In this document: one piece after another, positions 8,190-18,132 of the stretch
How positions within the stretch are numbered: the first letter of the stretch is position 1
Layout: each line of letters starts with the position of its first letter
Source: Microbulbifer thermotolerans
GTDB lineage: Bacteria > Pseudomonadota > Gammaproteobacteria > Pseudomonadales > Cellvibrionaceae
DNA: 64,000 nucleotides
Assembly (NCBI RefSeq): GCF_900112305.1
Contig: NZ_FOKT01000001.1
Location: forward strand, 496,001-560,000
Direction of reading: 5' to 3'
Translations under genes and position numbers: made by a program
Notes under the pieces: model-generated
Database searches by the model: none
The model's input: only the letters and a program-made list of their open reading frames with translations
What the model was told of the DNA's origin: nothing

Positions 8190-10757
8190 ATGAACCATTT
8201 CCTGAAAGCGGCCTCCCTGGGCCTGGCTCTGCCATTGACCGCCATCGCCCAGTCTTTCGTGGTCAACGATATCCGCGTGGAGGGGCTGCAGCGGGTCTCC
8301 GCCGGTACCGTATTCGCGGCATTGCCGGTGCGCGTCGGCGACCAGATCGAGAGCCTGGACATTCAAAGTGCCACCCGTGCCCTGTTTCGTACGGGGTACT
8401 TTCAAGATATCCAGATAGGCCGTGAAAACGGTGTACTGGTGATCACTGTGCGCGAGCGGCCGGCGATTTCAAAAATTGAAATTACCGGCAACAAGGCCAT
8501 CAAGACCGAAGATCTGCTCAAAGGCATGGAGGAAAACGGCCTGGCCGAAGGGCAGATTTTCAAGCGCGCCACTCTCGAGGGGCTGGCGCAGGAACTGCAG
8601 CGCCAGTATGTGGCTCAGGGCCGTTACGGCGCCAGCGTCAAGACTGAGGTCAAGGAGCTGCCCCGCAATCAGGTAGAGCTCAAGGTGATCGTGGACGAGG
8701 GGGCTGTCGCCGCGATCAAGCATATCAATATCGTCGGCAACGCCGCATTTTCCGACGAGGAGTTGGCGGAGATTTTTGAGCTGCAAACCACCGGCTGGTT
8801 GTCCTGGCTCAGAAGCGACGACAAGTACTCCCGGGAAAAACTCACCGGCGACCTGGAGCGCCTGGAATCCTACTATCTGGATCGGGGTTATCTGGAATTC
8901 AAAATCGACTCCACCCAGGTCTCCCTGAGCCCGGACAAGCGCAGCGTATTTATTACCATCAATGTCACCGAAGGCGATATCTACAAGGTAAGCGAGGTGG
9001 AACTGGCGGGCGATCCCGTAGTGCCCGAGGAAGAGATCAGGCGGTTGCTGTTGGTGCGGGAGGGGCAGACTTTTTCCCAGGTGCTGATGACAACCACTTC
9101 CGACTACATCACCAAGCGCCTTGGCAATGAGGGCTACACCTTCGCGGAGGTCAACGGTATCCCTGAGCCCAACGAGGAAGACAAAACGGTAAAGGTCACT
9201 TTCTTTATCGATCCCGGCAAGCGCGCCTATGTGCGCCGCATCAACTTCCGCGGCAATACGCGCACTGCCGATGAGGTGTTGCGGCGGGAGATGCGGCAGA
9301 TGGAAGCTGCGTCCGCGTCGTCCGCCCGCATCGAGCAGTCCAAGGTGCGTCTGGAGCGCCTGGGCTTCTTCAAGGAAGTGGAGGTAGAGACCACAGAGGT
9401 GCCCGGCACTTCCGACCAGATCGACGTGGAGTATACGGTTGAGGAGCAGCCCTCCGGCACCATTGGCGGCACAGTGGGTTACGCTCAGAGCAGTGGTTTG
9501 GTGCTCGGCGCCAATGTGCAGGAGAACAACTGGCTGGGTACCGGAAAGTCTGTCGGCTTTGCGGTGAATACGTCCGTCTATCAGACGGTGCTCAATTTCT
9601 CCTACACCGATCCTTATTTTACGCCAGATGGTGTCAGCCGGGGGTTCAACGTTTATTACCAGGAGCGCGATTACTCAGAAATTGGGGTTTCCAGCTATAA
9701 CACCACCAGCTATGGCGCAGGCCTCAGTTTTGGTTATCCGATTTCGGAAATTTCACGGGTCGGCCTGAATCTGGGGGTCAGCCACCTGGAGTTGGGGGTG
9801 GGTGAAACCCCGGTTAAGGAAATTAAAGGCAGCCCGGTTCCAAATGATAGCTTGATCGGGATGATTTTATCGAGTGATGAAACTGAGATTTCCGAAGAGC
9901 TGGAAGAAGCATTTGATGCAGGAGAAGCCCTGGATTTGAGCAGCCCGCTCGATGAATCACTGCTCAATACCGATTTTGACGGTTTTGTGGATCTCAACGG
10001 CGAGAACTTTGACTCCTTTACTGTTACCGGCTCTTATGCGCGTTCTACATTGAACCGCGGCATTCTCGCTACCCGCGGCACCTCCCAGCGTTTTTCTCTG
10101 GAGGTTGCACTGCCGGGCGGTGACCTGGAGTACTACAAGGCTATCTATACTGGTCAGTATTTCCGCCCCTTGACTAAGAATCTGACCCTGCGCCTGCGCA
10201 CCCGCTTGGGTTATGCGGATAGCTACGGGGATACTACTGAGCTACCGTTCTTTGAAAATTTCTACGCGGGAGGCTTCGGTTCCGTGCGTGGCTTCGAGCG
10301 CAATTCCCTGGGCCCACGTTCCACACCTTATCAATTTTACAACTTCACCAGCTGTGCGGTGGATGAGGATGGGATCAGCTCTAGCTGTTATATAAAGAAT
10401 GCGGACACAGGCGAACTGGAAGTGCTCGCATATGATGATGAGCCAGATCCTTTCGGCGGAAATATTTTGATTGAGGGCAGTGCGGAAATTATCTTCCCGC
10501 TTCCTTTCGTCAAGGATCAGCGTTCCATGCAGTCCGCTTTCTTTATCGATGCGGGGAATGTGTTTGATTCCAGCTGTGGTATTTCACAGCTCAACTGTTA
10601 CGATGTGGATTTGGAGCATATCAATGTCTCGGCGGGAGTCGGCCTGACTTGGATTACCGGCTTCGGCCCGCTGACCTTCAGTCTGGCCAAGGCGCTGGAG
10701 AAAAGTGATGAAGACGAAGTGGAGGTTTTCCAGTTCTCACTGGGTAACAGCTTCTAA
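8190..10757 (+). CDS. bamA: Outer membrane protein assembly factor BamA
   Basis: 855 aa; core of the BAM complex that folds beta-barrel proteins into the outer membrane. Cleavable signal peptide (residues 1-20, ending TAIAQ), five POTRA domains (about 22-420), then a 16-strand barrel. The conserved loop-6 motif appears as GSVRGFERNSLGP, and the protein ends in aromatic Phe (LGNSF), the usual C-terminal signal. It is about 45 aa longer than the E. coli protein; the extra length is mostly an acidic Asp/Glu/Ser-rich stretch at about residues 547-603, in a position expected to be a surface loop. Confidence 0.96.
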   Translation: MNHFLKAASLGLALPLTAIAQSFVVNDIRVEGLQRVSAGTVFAALPVRVGDQIESLDIQSATRALFRTGYFQDIQIGRENGVLVITVRERPAISKIEITGNKAIKTEDLLKGMEENGLAEGQIFKRATLEGLAQELQRQYVAQGRYGASVKTEVKELPRNQVELKVIVDEGAVAAIKHINIVGNAAFSDEELAEIFELQTTGWLSWLRSDDKYSREKLTGDLERLESYYLDRGYLEFKIDSTQVSLSPDKRSVFITINVTEGDIYKVSEVELAGDPVVPEEEIRRLLLVREGQTFSQVLMTTTSDYITKRLGNEGYTFAEVNGIPEPNEEDKTVKVTFFIDPGKRAYVRRINFRGNTRTADEVLRREMRQMEAASASSARIEQSKVRLERLGFFKEVEVETTEVPGTSDQIDVEYTVEEQPSGTIGGTVGYAQSSGLVLGANVQENNWLGTGKSVGFAVNTSVYQTVLNFSYTDPYFTPDGVSRGFNVYYQERDYSEIGVSSYNTTSYGAGLSFGYPISEISRVGLNLGVSHLELGVGETPVKEIKGSPVPNDSLIGMILSSDETEISEELEEAFDAGEALDLSSPLDESLLNTDFDGFVDLNGENFDSFTVTGSYARSTLNRGILATRGTSQRFSLEVALPGGDLEYYKAIYTGQYFRPLTKNLTLRLRTRLGYADSYGDTTELPFFENFYAGGFGSVRGFERNSLGPRSTPYQFYNFTSCAVDEDGISSSCYIKNADTGELEVLAYDDEPDPFGGNILIEGSAEIIFPLPFVKDQRSMQSAFFIDAGNVFDSSCGISQLNCYDVDLEHINVSAGVGLTWITGFGPLTFSLAKALEKSDEDEVEVFQFSLGNSF

Positions 10758-10825
10758 ACACAAGGCCAAGATACTTGGGGTCTGATGGCCGCGAAGTAAA
10801 AATAAAGCAAAATGGAGAATCCAAC

Positions 10826-11341
10826 GTGCTTAAAAATGTAAAAATTATTGCAGTTCTGCTTACTGGGGTCTTCCTGTCCGGTGCCGCTGTGGCCGAGACC
10901 AAAGTCGCGGTTTTTAACCTGCAGGCTGCCATCATGAGCACTGAGGCTGCCAAATCCAAAGTGAATGCACTGAAGACCAGTTCGGAATATTCCAAATTGC
11001 AGAGCAGTGCAGAATCCATTCGCTCGGAGGTGCAAAAAATGGCTGAGGATGCGGAAAAAAATTCCGTCACTTGGTCTAATGAGCAAAAGGCCGAGCACCA
11101 GCGCAAGATGAATTTCAAGCGCTCCGATTTTGAAAGCACTTTGAAGAAGCTGCGGGCCATGGAGGTCCAGGTGGGCCAGGAAATTCAAAAAACTATGGCG
11201 CCCAAGGCTGAAACTGCACTGAAGGCGATTATCAAAGAGCAAAAGATTGACCTGGTGCTGGATGCCGGCTCCGCCTACTATGCGAGTCCGGAAAATGACC
11301 TGACCGCGGAAGTGGTCAAGCGTATGAATGCCGACAAGTAA
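10826..11341 (+). CDS. skp: Periplasmic chaperone Skp (OmpH family)
   Basis: 171 aa. Signal peptide (residues 1-24, cut after GAAVAE-like AVA), then a Lys/Glu/Gln-rich region of long helices that forms the tentacles of the Skp trimer, which carries unfolded outer-membrane proteins to BamA. The family start [14 protein letters not shown] and the C-terminal [13 protein letters not shown] are both visible. GTG at 10826 chosen for the GGAGAAT 6 nt upstream and the signal peptide that follows. Between bamA and lpxD as in most gammaproteobacteria. Confidence 0.92.
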   Translation: MLKNVKIIAVLLTGVFLSGAAVAETKVAVFNLQAAIMSTEAAKSKVNALKTSSEYSKLQSSAESIRSEVQKMAEDAEKNSVTWSNEQKAEHQRKMNFKRSDFESTLKKLRAMEVQVGQEIQKTMAPKAETALKAIIKEQKIDLVLDAGSAYYASPENDLTAEVVKRMNADK

Positions 11342-11360
11342 CACACCCGCAGCCCGATTT

Positions 11361-12413
11361 ATGACAGAAGTGCCCACACTTGCCCAGCTGGCGCGACAGC
11401 TGGGTGCCGAGTTGCGCTTGGCTCCAGGCGCCGATGCCAGCGGCTTGGTCTCCGGCCTCAACACCCTGCAGGATGCAGATACCTCTCAGGTCAGCTTTCT
11501 CGCCAGCGCCGCCTACCGGCGCTTTCTCCCCGGGACCCGCGCCCTCGCGGTGCTGATCAGCAGTGATATGGCTAGTGAATGTCCGGTATCTGCGCTTGTC
11601 GTGGACAATCCTTACCATGCTTTCGCCCAAGCCACAGCGCTGTTTGACAGGGCGCCGAAGCCCAGCGCGGGCATCCACCCCGCGGCGAGCGTGCACCCCG
11701 ATGCGGAGGTGCATCCGCGCGCCAGTATCGCCGCCGGCGCGGTGATAGAGGCGTTTGCCCGAGTTGGCGCCGATGCGAGTATTGGCGCCAACTGTGTGGT
11801 GGGTGAGGGCAGTGAGATCGGTGAAGGCAGTCGTCTCTATCCCAATGTAGTGGTTTACCACGGCTGCTCAGTGGGTCGGAACTGTATTATTCACAGCCAC
11901 GCCGTGATTGGTGCGGACGGTTTTGGCTTTGCCCCGTACGAGCGCCAGTGGGTCAAGATTCACCAGCTTGGCGGGGTCGAGATTGGCGATGAGGTGGAGA
12001 TTGGAGCCGTAACCTGTATCGATCGCGGGGCCTTGGGCAATACCGTTATCGGCAATGGGGTCAAGATCGACAATCAGGTGCAAATCGCGCACAATGTGCG
12101 GATTGGTGACTACACAGCCATTGCGGCCTGTTCCGCAGTTGCGGGCAGCGCCGTTATCGGTAAGCACTGCACTCTCGCCGGCGGTGCCGGTGTGGTGGGA
12201 CACGTTACTGTGGCCGATGGCAGCCACATCACTGCCAGAACACTGGTAACGAAATCCATCGATCGCGCCGGCTCCTACTCCAGCGGCACCCCTTTCTCCG
12301 ACAGCAGGAGTTGGCGCCGCAACGCTGTGCGCTATGGACAGTTAGACCAGATGGCCCGCCGCTTGAAGGAGTTGGAGGTGCAATTGGAGCAGTTGGCGCA
12401 CCGGGGCGATTGA
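11361..12413 (+). CDS. lpxD: UDP-3-O-(3-hydroxyacyl)glucosamine N-acyltransferase
   Basis: 350 aa; third step of lipid A synthesis, adding the second 3-hydroxyacyl chain from acyl-ACP. An N-terminal uridine-binding domain (residues 1-100) precedes a left-handed beta helix of hexapeptide repeats (about 105-300), including [16 protein letters not shown] and [22 protein letters not shown]-terminal helix ([18 protein letters not shown]) closes the trimer. The ATG at 11361 fits family alignment; another ATG at 11328 overlaps the end of skp. Confidence 0.94.
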   Translation: MTEVPTLAQLARQLGAELRLAPGADASGLVSGLNTLQDADTSQVSFLASAAYRRFLPGTRALAVLISSDMASECPVSALVVDNPYHAFAQATALFDRAPKPSAGIHPAASVHPDAEVHPRASIAAGAVIEAFARVGADASIGANCVVGEGSEIGEGSRLYPNVVVYHGCSVGRNCIIHSHAVIGADGFGFAPYERQWVKIHQLGGVEIGDEVEIGAVTCIDRGALGNTVIGNGVKIDNQVQIAHNVRIGDYTAIAACSAVAGSAVIGKHCTLAGGAGVVGHVTVADGSHITARTLVTKSIDRAGSYSSGTPFSDSRSWRRNAVRYGQLDQMARRLKELEVQLEQLAHRGD

Positions 12414-12448
12414 GCTTATCGGGCACAAATTTAGACTGGATTTGTTGT

Positions 12449-12491
12449 TTTCGGGGCCTAGCGTGCGGCAGTACACACCTAGGCCCCGAAA
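12449..12491. repeat. 13-bp perfect inverted repeat between lpxD and fabZ
   Basis: The arms TTTCGGGGCCTAG (12449-12461) and CTAGGCCCCGAAA (12479-12491) are perfect reverse complements separated by 17 nt. There is no T-run after it, and fabZ starts 21 bp downstream, so a classical terminator is unlikely. It could be an RNA processing or stability element inside the operon, or an operator for a dimeric DNA-binding protein. Confidence 0.75.
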
Positions 12492-12512
12492 TGGTTTCTG
12501 GGGATTTTTCAA

Positions 12513-12950
12513 ATGATGGACGTTCGCGAGATTCGTCAATACCTGCCGCATCGCTATCCTTTCCTGCTGGTGGACCGCATTGTTGAACTGGAAGAAGGAA
12601 AATACATCAAGGGCTATAAGAATATTTCCGTCAATGAGGAGGTGTTCAATGGCCACTTCCCGGAGATCCCTATTTTCCCCGGAGTTATGATCGTTGAGGC
12701 GCTGGCACAGGTTTCCGGCATACTGGGCTTTAAAACGCTGGGCCAGAAGCCGGAAGACGGCTACCTGTATCTTTTTGGTGGTATCGATAATGTGCGCTTT
12801 AAGCGGCAAGTGGTACCGGGGGATCGCCTGCAGCTGGAATCCGAGGTGATTTCAGATCGGCGCGGTATCTGGAAATTCTCTTGCAAGGCGAGTGTGGACG
12901 GTGAGCTGGCCACTTCTGCCGATATTCTTTGCGCGGTCAAAAAAGTTTGA
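12513..12950 (+). CDS. fabZ: 3-hydroxyacyl-ACP dehydratase FabZ
   Basis: 145 aa hot-dog-fold enzyme that dehydrates 3-hydroxyacyl-ACP in fatty acid elongation, competing with LpxA and LpxD for the same substrate. The [13 protein letters not shown] start, catalytic His in [12 protein letters not shown] (about residue 50) and Glu in MIVEALAQ (about residue 64) are present. Located between lpxD and lpxA as in E. coli. Confidence 0.96.
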   Translation: MMDVREIRQYLPHRYPFLLVDRIVELEEGKYIKGYKNISVNEEVFNGHFPEIPIFPGVMIVEALAQVSGILGFKTLGQKPEDGYLYLFGGIDNVRFKRQVVPGDRLQLESEVISDRRGIWKFSCKASVDGELATSADILCAVKKV

Positions 12951-13045
12951 AAGGGCGCTAAGAAGGCGCTGTGAAAGGGTCGCTTCCAATCAATTTGAAT
13001 CGCGATTAATGTGGTTTTTTCAGCTTCCGAGGAGCAGGGCGCAGA

Positions 13046-13825
13046 ATGCAGACGACTATCCACCCCACCGCCATTGTCGATGAATCGGCGATCATTGGTT
13101 CCGGGGTGAGCATTGGTCCCTATACGGTAGTGGGGCCGAAGGTGGAGATAGGAGACGGCTGTGAGATTGCCTCCCACGTAGTGCTGAACGGGCCCACCAC
13201 GCTTGGCAAGAACAACCGCATCTATCAGTTCGCCACCGTCGGCCAGGATACGCCGGACAAGAAATACAAGGGGGAAGACACCACACTGGTGATTGGCGAC
13301 AACAATGTCATTCGCGAAGGTGTCACCATCCACCGTGGAACGGTACAGGACCGAGGCGAAACCACGATCGGCAACGATAATTTGATCATGGCCTATGCCC
13401 ATGTGGGCCACGACAGCGTGATCCATAACAACACCATCCTGGTCAATAATGTGGCTCTCGCCGGCCATGTGGAAGTGCGGGACTGGGCCATTCTCAGCGG
13501 TTTCAGCCTGGTGCACCAGTACTGCACCATCGGTGAGCACGCTTTTACGGGCATGGGAGCGGCCATCGGCAAGGATGTACCCGCTTATGTGATGGTGGCT
13601 GGCAATCCCGCGGAAGCCAAGACAATCAATGCGGAAGGGCTGCGTCGCCGCGGTTTCAGTCGGGATGAAATTGCGTTGATCAACAAAGCGTACAAGATCG
13701 TCTACCGTCGCGGCCTCACCATGCATGAAGCTTTGGAGGCTCTTTTGGAGTTGCGCGAGCAGTCACCAGTAATTCAGCCCTGGATTGATTCCCTCAAGTC
13801 TTCTACCCGCGGTATAGTCCGCTGA
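13046..13825 (+). CDS. lpxA: UDP-N-acetylglucosamine acyltransferase
   Basis: 259 aa; first step of lipid A synthesis. Hexapeptide-repeat beta helix over residues 1-190, with the catalytic His in AYAHVGHDS (about residue 125) and the acyl-chain ruler region, then a helical C-terminal domain from about 195. Both the start (IHPTAIVDESAIIGSGVSIG) and the length match the family. Between fabZ and lpxB. Confidence 0.96.
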   Translation: MQTTIHPTAIVDESAIIGSGVSIGPYTVVGPKVEIGDGCEIASHVVLNGPTTLGKNNRIYQFATVGQDTPDKKYKGEDTTLVIGDNNVIREGVTIHRGTVQDRGETTIGNDNLIMAYAHVGHDSVIHNNTILVNNVALAGHVEVRDWAILSGFSLVHQYCTIGEHAFTGMGAAIGKDVPAYVMVAGNPAEAKTINAEGLRRRGFSRDEIALINKAYKIVYRRGLTMHEALEALLELREQSPVIQPWIDSLKSSTRGIVR

Positions 13826-13905
13826 CCTGAACAAAAAAGACTGCAATTATTCCGGTATGCCCTTTCCCTGTTTAAGGAAGTGGGCGCCGGAAAGAGGGGA
13901 GGCGA

Positions 13906-15060
13906 GTGAACATCGAGGAAAAAACGCTGCGCATTGGCATAGTCGCAGGTGAAGTGTCAGGAGATATTCTCGGTGCTGGCCTGATTGAGGCGCTGCAAAA
14001 GCGGGTGGGCCGCCTGGAGGTGGAGGGGATCGCCGGTCCGCGTATGCTTTCCCTTGGTGCCCGCTCTCTTTTTCCGATGGAGCGCTTGTCGGTAATGGGG
14101 TTGGTGGAACCTCTCAAGCGTTTGCCAGAGCTACTGAAAATCCGTCGCGCCCTGCGTCAGCACTTTATCGACAATCCCCCTGACCTGTTTGTCGGTATCG
14201 ACTCCCCTGACTTCAATCTCACTTTGGAAGAGTCCCTTAAAGCTGCGGGTATTCCCACACTGCACTACGTCAGTCCGTCCGTTTGGGCCTGGCGGCGCGG
14301 GCGAATAAAGAAAATCGCCCGGGCTGTGGATCACATGCTGACGCTGCTCCCTTTCGAAGCCAGTTTTTACGAGGAGCATGGTGTACCAGTTACTTTTGTC
14401 GGGCATCCGCTGGCGGATGAGATTCCGCTGCAGGTGGATATGGCGGCGGCGCGCCGCGAGCTGGGTTTCGGGCTGGAGGAGCGGGTGATTGCACTGTTGC
14501 CGGGTAGTCGCGGTGGCGAAGTACGCCTGCTTGGCCCCTTGTTTTTGCAGGCGGCACGCTGGTGCCACCAGCGCTGTCCGGAACTGAAGTTCATCTTGCC
14601 GGCAGCCAATGATCAGCGCTTGTCGGAACTGAAGTCCATGTTGGGGGAATACGCCGACCTGCCGGTGCGTCTGCAGAGTGGCAATTCCCACAAGGCACTG
14701 GCGGCTGCAGACGCCGTATTGATTGCTTCCGGAACCGCCACCCTGGAGACGATGCTGCTGAAGAGGCCCATGGTGGTGGCCTATAAGATGGCGTCCCTTT
14801 CCTACGCGATTTTCTCCCGTATGCTGCGCACGCCGTGGGTGGCTTTGCCGAATCTGTTAGCACAGCGGGAACTGGTGCCGGAAATCCTGCAGGAGGACGC
14901 AACGCCGGAAAATCTTGGGGCTGCACTGCTGCGTTATTTTGAGGATCCACTGCTGGTTGATCAGCTGCAGCGGGAGTTTGATGTTTTGCACCAGCAACTG
15001 CGGCGCAACGCCTCAGAGCGTGCCGCCGACGCGGTATGTAATTTGTTGGGGGTTGCATAA
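13906..15060 (+). CDS. lpxB: Lipid-A-disaccharide synthase
   Basis: 384 aa GT19 glycosyltransferase joining UDP-2,3-diacylglucosamine and lipid X on the inner face of the inner membrane. Family motifs visible are GEVSGDILGAGLI at the N-terminus, HYVSPSVWAWRRGR near residue 125, FVGHPLADE near 165, LLPGSRGGEV near 205 and IASGTATLETML near 285. GTG at 13906 is preceded by GGGAGGCGA. Follows lpxA by 80 bp. Confidence 0.96.
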   Translation: MNIEEKTLRIGIVAGEVSGDILGAGLIEALQKRVGRLEVEGIAGPRMLSLGARSLFPMERLSVMGLVEPLKRLPELLKIRRALRQHFIDNPPDLFVGIDSPDFNLTLEESLKAAGIPTLHYVSPSVWAWRRGRIKKIARAVDHMLTLLPFEASFYEEHGVPVTFVGHPLADEIPLQVDMAAARRELGFGLEERVIALLPGSRGGEVRLLGPLFLQAARWCHQRCPELKFILPAANDQRLSELKSMLGEYADLPVRLQSGNSHKALAAADAVLIASGTATLETMLLKRPMVVAYKMASLSYAIFSRMLRTPWVALPNLLAQRELVPEILQEDATPENLGAALLRYFEDPLLVDQLQREFDVLHQQLRRNASERAADAVCNLLGVA

Positions 15061-15140
15061 AACAGCAATAGCGGGTGGAGTAGTTGCTGAGACACCCGGT
15101 GGCCTGGCCTGCCGGGGCGGCCTTGTCGCAGAGAAGAAGC

Positions 15141-15758
15141 ATGAAAAAACAAGATTCCCTATCTCCATATATTTGTCCCTACACAGGCCCGTTGCTCGCT
15201 GGCGTCGATGAAGTCGGCCGCGGTCCGCTGGCTGGCGATGTGGTGGCGGCGGCGGTCATTCTCGATCCGAACAAGACGATTGAGGGGCTGGCGGATTCAA
15301 AAAAGTTGAGTGAAAAAAAGCGCGAGTTGCTGTTCGATGAGATACGCGAACGCGCTCTGTGCTTTGCGGTGGCTCGCGCGACTGTCGAGGAGATTGACCG
15401 GTTGAATATTTTGCATGCAAGCCTGCTGGCCATGCGCCGGGCGGTGGAAAATCTGCGGATTCAGCCGGAATTCGTTGTGGTGGACGGTAACAGAAAGCCC
15501 GACTGGAATTACCCCTGCGATACTGTGGTCAAGGGTGATGGGCGCGTGGCGGCCATCGCAGCCGCTTCTATTCTGGCGAAGGTCACGCGCGACCGGGAAA
15601 TGGTGGCGTTGGATGGAGAGTACCCGGGCTATGGCCTGTCAGCCCACAAGGGCTATCCCACCAAGGCGCACCTGGAGGCGCTGGAGCGGCTGGGGCCCAG
15701 CCCGATCCACCGGCAAAGTTTTGCCCCGGTCAAACAGCTGGTGATGGATTTCACCTGA
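15141..15758 (+). CDS. rnhB: Ribonuclease HII
   Basis: 205 aa; cuts the RNA strand of RNA-DNA hybrids and initiates removal of misincorporated ribonucleotides. The active-site motif reads [18 protein letters not shown] (about residues 22-39, Asp-Glu at the start), a further acidic residue lies in VVVDGN, and the C-terminal [13 protein letters not shown] is typical. ATG at 15141 has AGAAGAAG just upstream. Last gene of the rpsB block; convergent with the next gene only 18 bp away. Confidence 0.95.
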   Translation: MKKQDSLSPYICPYTGPLLAGVDEVGRGPLAGDVVAAAVILDPNKTIEGLADSKKLSEKKRELLFDEIRERALCFAVARATVEEIDRLNILHASLLAMRRAVENLRIQPEFVVVDGNRKPDWNYPCDTVVKGDGRVAAIAAASILAKVTRDREMVALDGEYPGYGLSAHKGYPTKAHLEALERLGPSPIHRQSFAPVKQLVMDFT

Positions 15759-15776
15759 CGTCGGGGCGGCGGGTTG

Positions 15777-17045
15777 CTAGCGCACTTTCTTGGCCCGCGC
15801 CCGGGTTATCATCTTGTCTGATACTTCCACGATTTCCACCAGGTAATCCTGGAGGTAGAAGCTGATATTGCCGTCGGGAATGCTCTCCAGATATTCCATT
15901 GCCAGGCCGTTCAAAGTTTTGGGCCCGTCGGTGGGCAGATCCCACTGCAGGGTGCGATTGATGTCGCGGATGGAGGTGCCGCCCTCGATCAGGTACCAGT
16001 CGTCCCCGTCGGCCACTATCTCCTCATCCTCGCTGGGTACCGGGCTGGTGGTGAAGTCGCCGACGATTTCCTCCAGCAGGTCCTCGAGGGTGACGATGCC
16101 CATAACTTCGCCGTACTCATCCACAACCAATCCCATACGGCGTTTCTTCTTTTGGAAGTTCATCAGCAGGGTGGGAAGTGGGGTTGCTTCCGGCACGAAG
16201 TAAGGTTCGTCGGTGTAGGACTGAAGGCGCTCAGCGCTGAATGCCTCGGGGCCGTCGCGCAGTATCTGGGCGGCACGACGCAGATGCAGTATGCCCACCA
16301 CGCGGTTGATGTCACCTCTGTAGACCGGCAGGCGTGTATAGCTGCTCTCGGCCAGCTGTTGCAGTATCTCGTCGCCAGTGCTCTCCAGATCCACACCCGT
16401 CACTTCATTGCGGGGAATCATGATGTCTTCCACTGTGGCCTGGTCCAGGTCCAGCACGTTGAGCAACATGCCTTTGTGTTTTTTCGGCAGCAGTGCGCCC
16501 GACTCGAACACTACGGTGCGCAGTTCTTCCGGCGCCAAGTGTTCTGCCTCGTTACCGGCGCTGGCCTCAACCCCCACCAAGCGTGCCAGACCGTTGGAAA
16601 TACTGCTGACGAGCCATACCAGTGGAGCCAGGAGCCACAGTAGGGGGCGCAGTACCAGAGAGGCGGGAAAAGCGATCTTCTCGGGGCGCAGGGCGGCGAC
16701 CGTCTTAGGGGTTACTTCGGCGAAGATCAGTATGACGATGGTCAGGGCCGCGGTGGCATAGATAACCCCTGCGTCGCCGTACAGCTGGGTGAAAACCACC
16801 CCGGCAATTACCGAGGCCAGAATATTGACCAGGTTATTGCCGATCAGGATAACGCCAATCAGTTTGTCCGGGCGCGACAACAGTTCCATCGCCCGCTTGG
16901 CACCGCGGTGCCCGCTTTTCGCCTGATGGCGCAGGCGATAGCGGTTCAGCGCCATCATGCTGGTTTCGGAGCTGGAAAAGAAGGCGGAAATGACAATTAA
17001 CAGAGCCAGTAGTCCGAATAACAGGCCGAGGGGTATCTCGTTCAA
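15777..17045 (-). CDS. CorB/YfjD-type CNNM family membrane protein (HlyC/CorC)
   Basis: 422 aa. An N-terminal DUF21/CNNM membrane domain with about four hydrophobic segments (residues 5-150) contains SAFFSSSETSMMALN, the conserved helix of the family. Two CBS domains (about 195-330) include DIMIPRNEV and LEDLLEEIVGDF, and a CorC_HlyC domain follows (about 345-420). CNNM proteins are linked to Mg/Na transport or cobalt resistance; substrate cannot be told from sequence. Neighbouring ypjD and ffh match the E. coli yfjD-ypjD-ffh order. Confidence 0.88.
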   Translation of the reverse strand: MNEIPLGLLFGLLALLIVISAFFSSSETSMMALNRYRLRHQAKSGHRGAKRAMELLSRPDKLIGVILIGNNLVNILASVIAGVVFTQLYGDAGVIYATAALTIVILIFAEVTPKTVAALRPEKIAFPASLVLRPLLWLLAPLVWLVSSISNGLARLVGVEASAGNEAEHLAPEELRTVVFESGALLPKKHKGMLLNVLDLDQATVEDIMIPRNEVTGVDLESTGDEILQQLAESSYTRLPVYRGDINRVVGILHLRRAAQILRDGPEAFSAERLQSYTDEPYFVPEATPLPTLLMNFQKKKRRMGLVVDEYGEVMGIVTLEDLLEEIVGDFTTSPVPSEDEEIVADGDDWYLIEGGTSIRDINRTLQWDLPTDGPKTLNGLAMEYLESIPDGNISFYLQDYLVEIVEVSDKMITRARAKKVR

Positions 17046-17114
17046 GGGAGAGCTCTTTTTATTGCGAAGCGGGGATATTGAAACAGAATTCCGATGCCCG
17101 CAAGTGCCGCTGCG

Positions 17115-17915
17115 TTAACCGCGTTGCAATATTACTTCCAGCACAAGCTTGCTGCCGAAATAGGCCAGCATTAGTGTGGCAAAGGCAGTCAGTGTCCAGC
17201 GCACCGCAGTGTTTCCGCGCCAGCCGAGTTTCCAGTGTCCCCAGAGAAGAATGCTGTAGAGCACCCAGGCGACAATGGAGAGGGTTGTCTTGTGTACCAG
17301 ATGCTGGCCGAGGATATCGTCTACAAACAGAAATCCGGTCAGCAGCGATGCGGTGAGCAGCAGCTGGCCGAAAGCGATAAGGCCGAATAGTAGGGATTCC
17401 ATGCTCTGCAATGGCGGCAGCAGGCGGCTGATGCCGCCGGGCCTGTGGTTGTGCAGCTGCTGGTTCAAATAATAGAGGTATAAGGCCTGTAGGGTAGCCA
17501 GTGCCAGCAGGGAGTAAGCGGCGATAGAGAGCAGGGCGTGCACGGCGATACCCGTGGAAAGCTGCTCGCGCGGGGCGACGCCGCCCCAAGAGTGCACCGC
17601 CCCAAGCTCCGTCAGGGCACCCATGGGGGCCAGAATCAATATCAGTAGGGTCAGTGAGCGGTTGGCGGCCAGGATCCAGAGCAACAGGTTCACCGTCCAG
17701 GCCACCAGTGACAGTATCGCTAATAGGTCGAAGCGGTAGCCGGCCGGGGACAGTAGCGTGTAATAGAGCGAGATGCCGTGGGCAGCAAGGGCTGCAGCCA
17801 GCAGGCCGAGAAGCAGTTTGTTGTCGGGTTGGCGTCCGCGGGCCAGGGCGCGGGCGGCCACGGCAGTGGTGGCCAAGTAAAAAGCGATTGCCATCCAGTG
17901 GGCGAGTGTCGCCAT
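17115..17915 (-). CDS. ypjD: YpjD-like cytochrome c assembly (CcsA/HemX) family membrane protein
   Basis: 266 aa with about eight predicted membrane helices covering almost the whole chain, and the CcsA-type heme-handling core. Conserved His are in AVHALLSIAAYS and GQHLVHKTTLS, and a conserved Trp in VHSWGG. E. coli YpjD is an inner-membrane protein of this family with unclear function. The ATG at 17915 gives a short N-terminus entering the first helix directly; the upstream extension has no family support. Divergent from ffh, 217 bp apart. Confidence 0.8.
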   Translation of the reverse strand: MATLAHWMAIAFYLATTAVAARALARGRQPDNKLLLGLLAAALAAHGISLYYTLLSPAGYRFDLLAILSLVAWTVNLLLWILAANRSLTLLILILAPMGALTELGAVHSWGGVAPREQLSTGIAVHALLSIAAYSLLALATLQALYLYYLNQQLHNHRPGGISRLLPPLQSMESLLFGLIAFGQLLLTASLLTGFLFVDDILGQHLVHKTTLSIVAWVLYSILLWGHWKLGWRGNTAVRWTLTAFATLMLAYFGSKLVLEVILQRG

Positions 17916-18132
17916 CGGTAAGTCCGTGTCGCTGTTGATATTCAGTGTCGTGACAGGGCGGCAGTGTGTCACAGTGCGACTTTGCAGAAAAGAGCGACCG
18001 GAACTGGAATGGGTGCCTGGGCTGAAAAGTCCGCCTGCGCTATACTGCCGTGTTTTCCGGGTTCCCGGTTGGGCGCTCCGCCGCGCCAGGGAATTACCAG
18101 TCTGTAGATGATGAAGAGGTCCAGACGTACCC

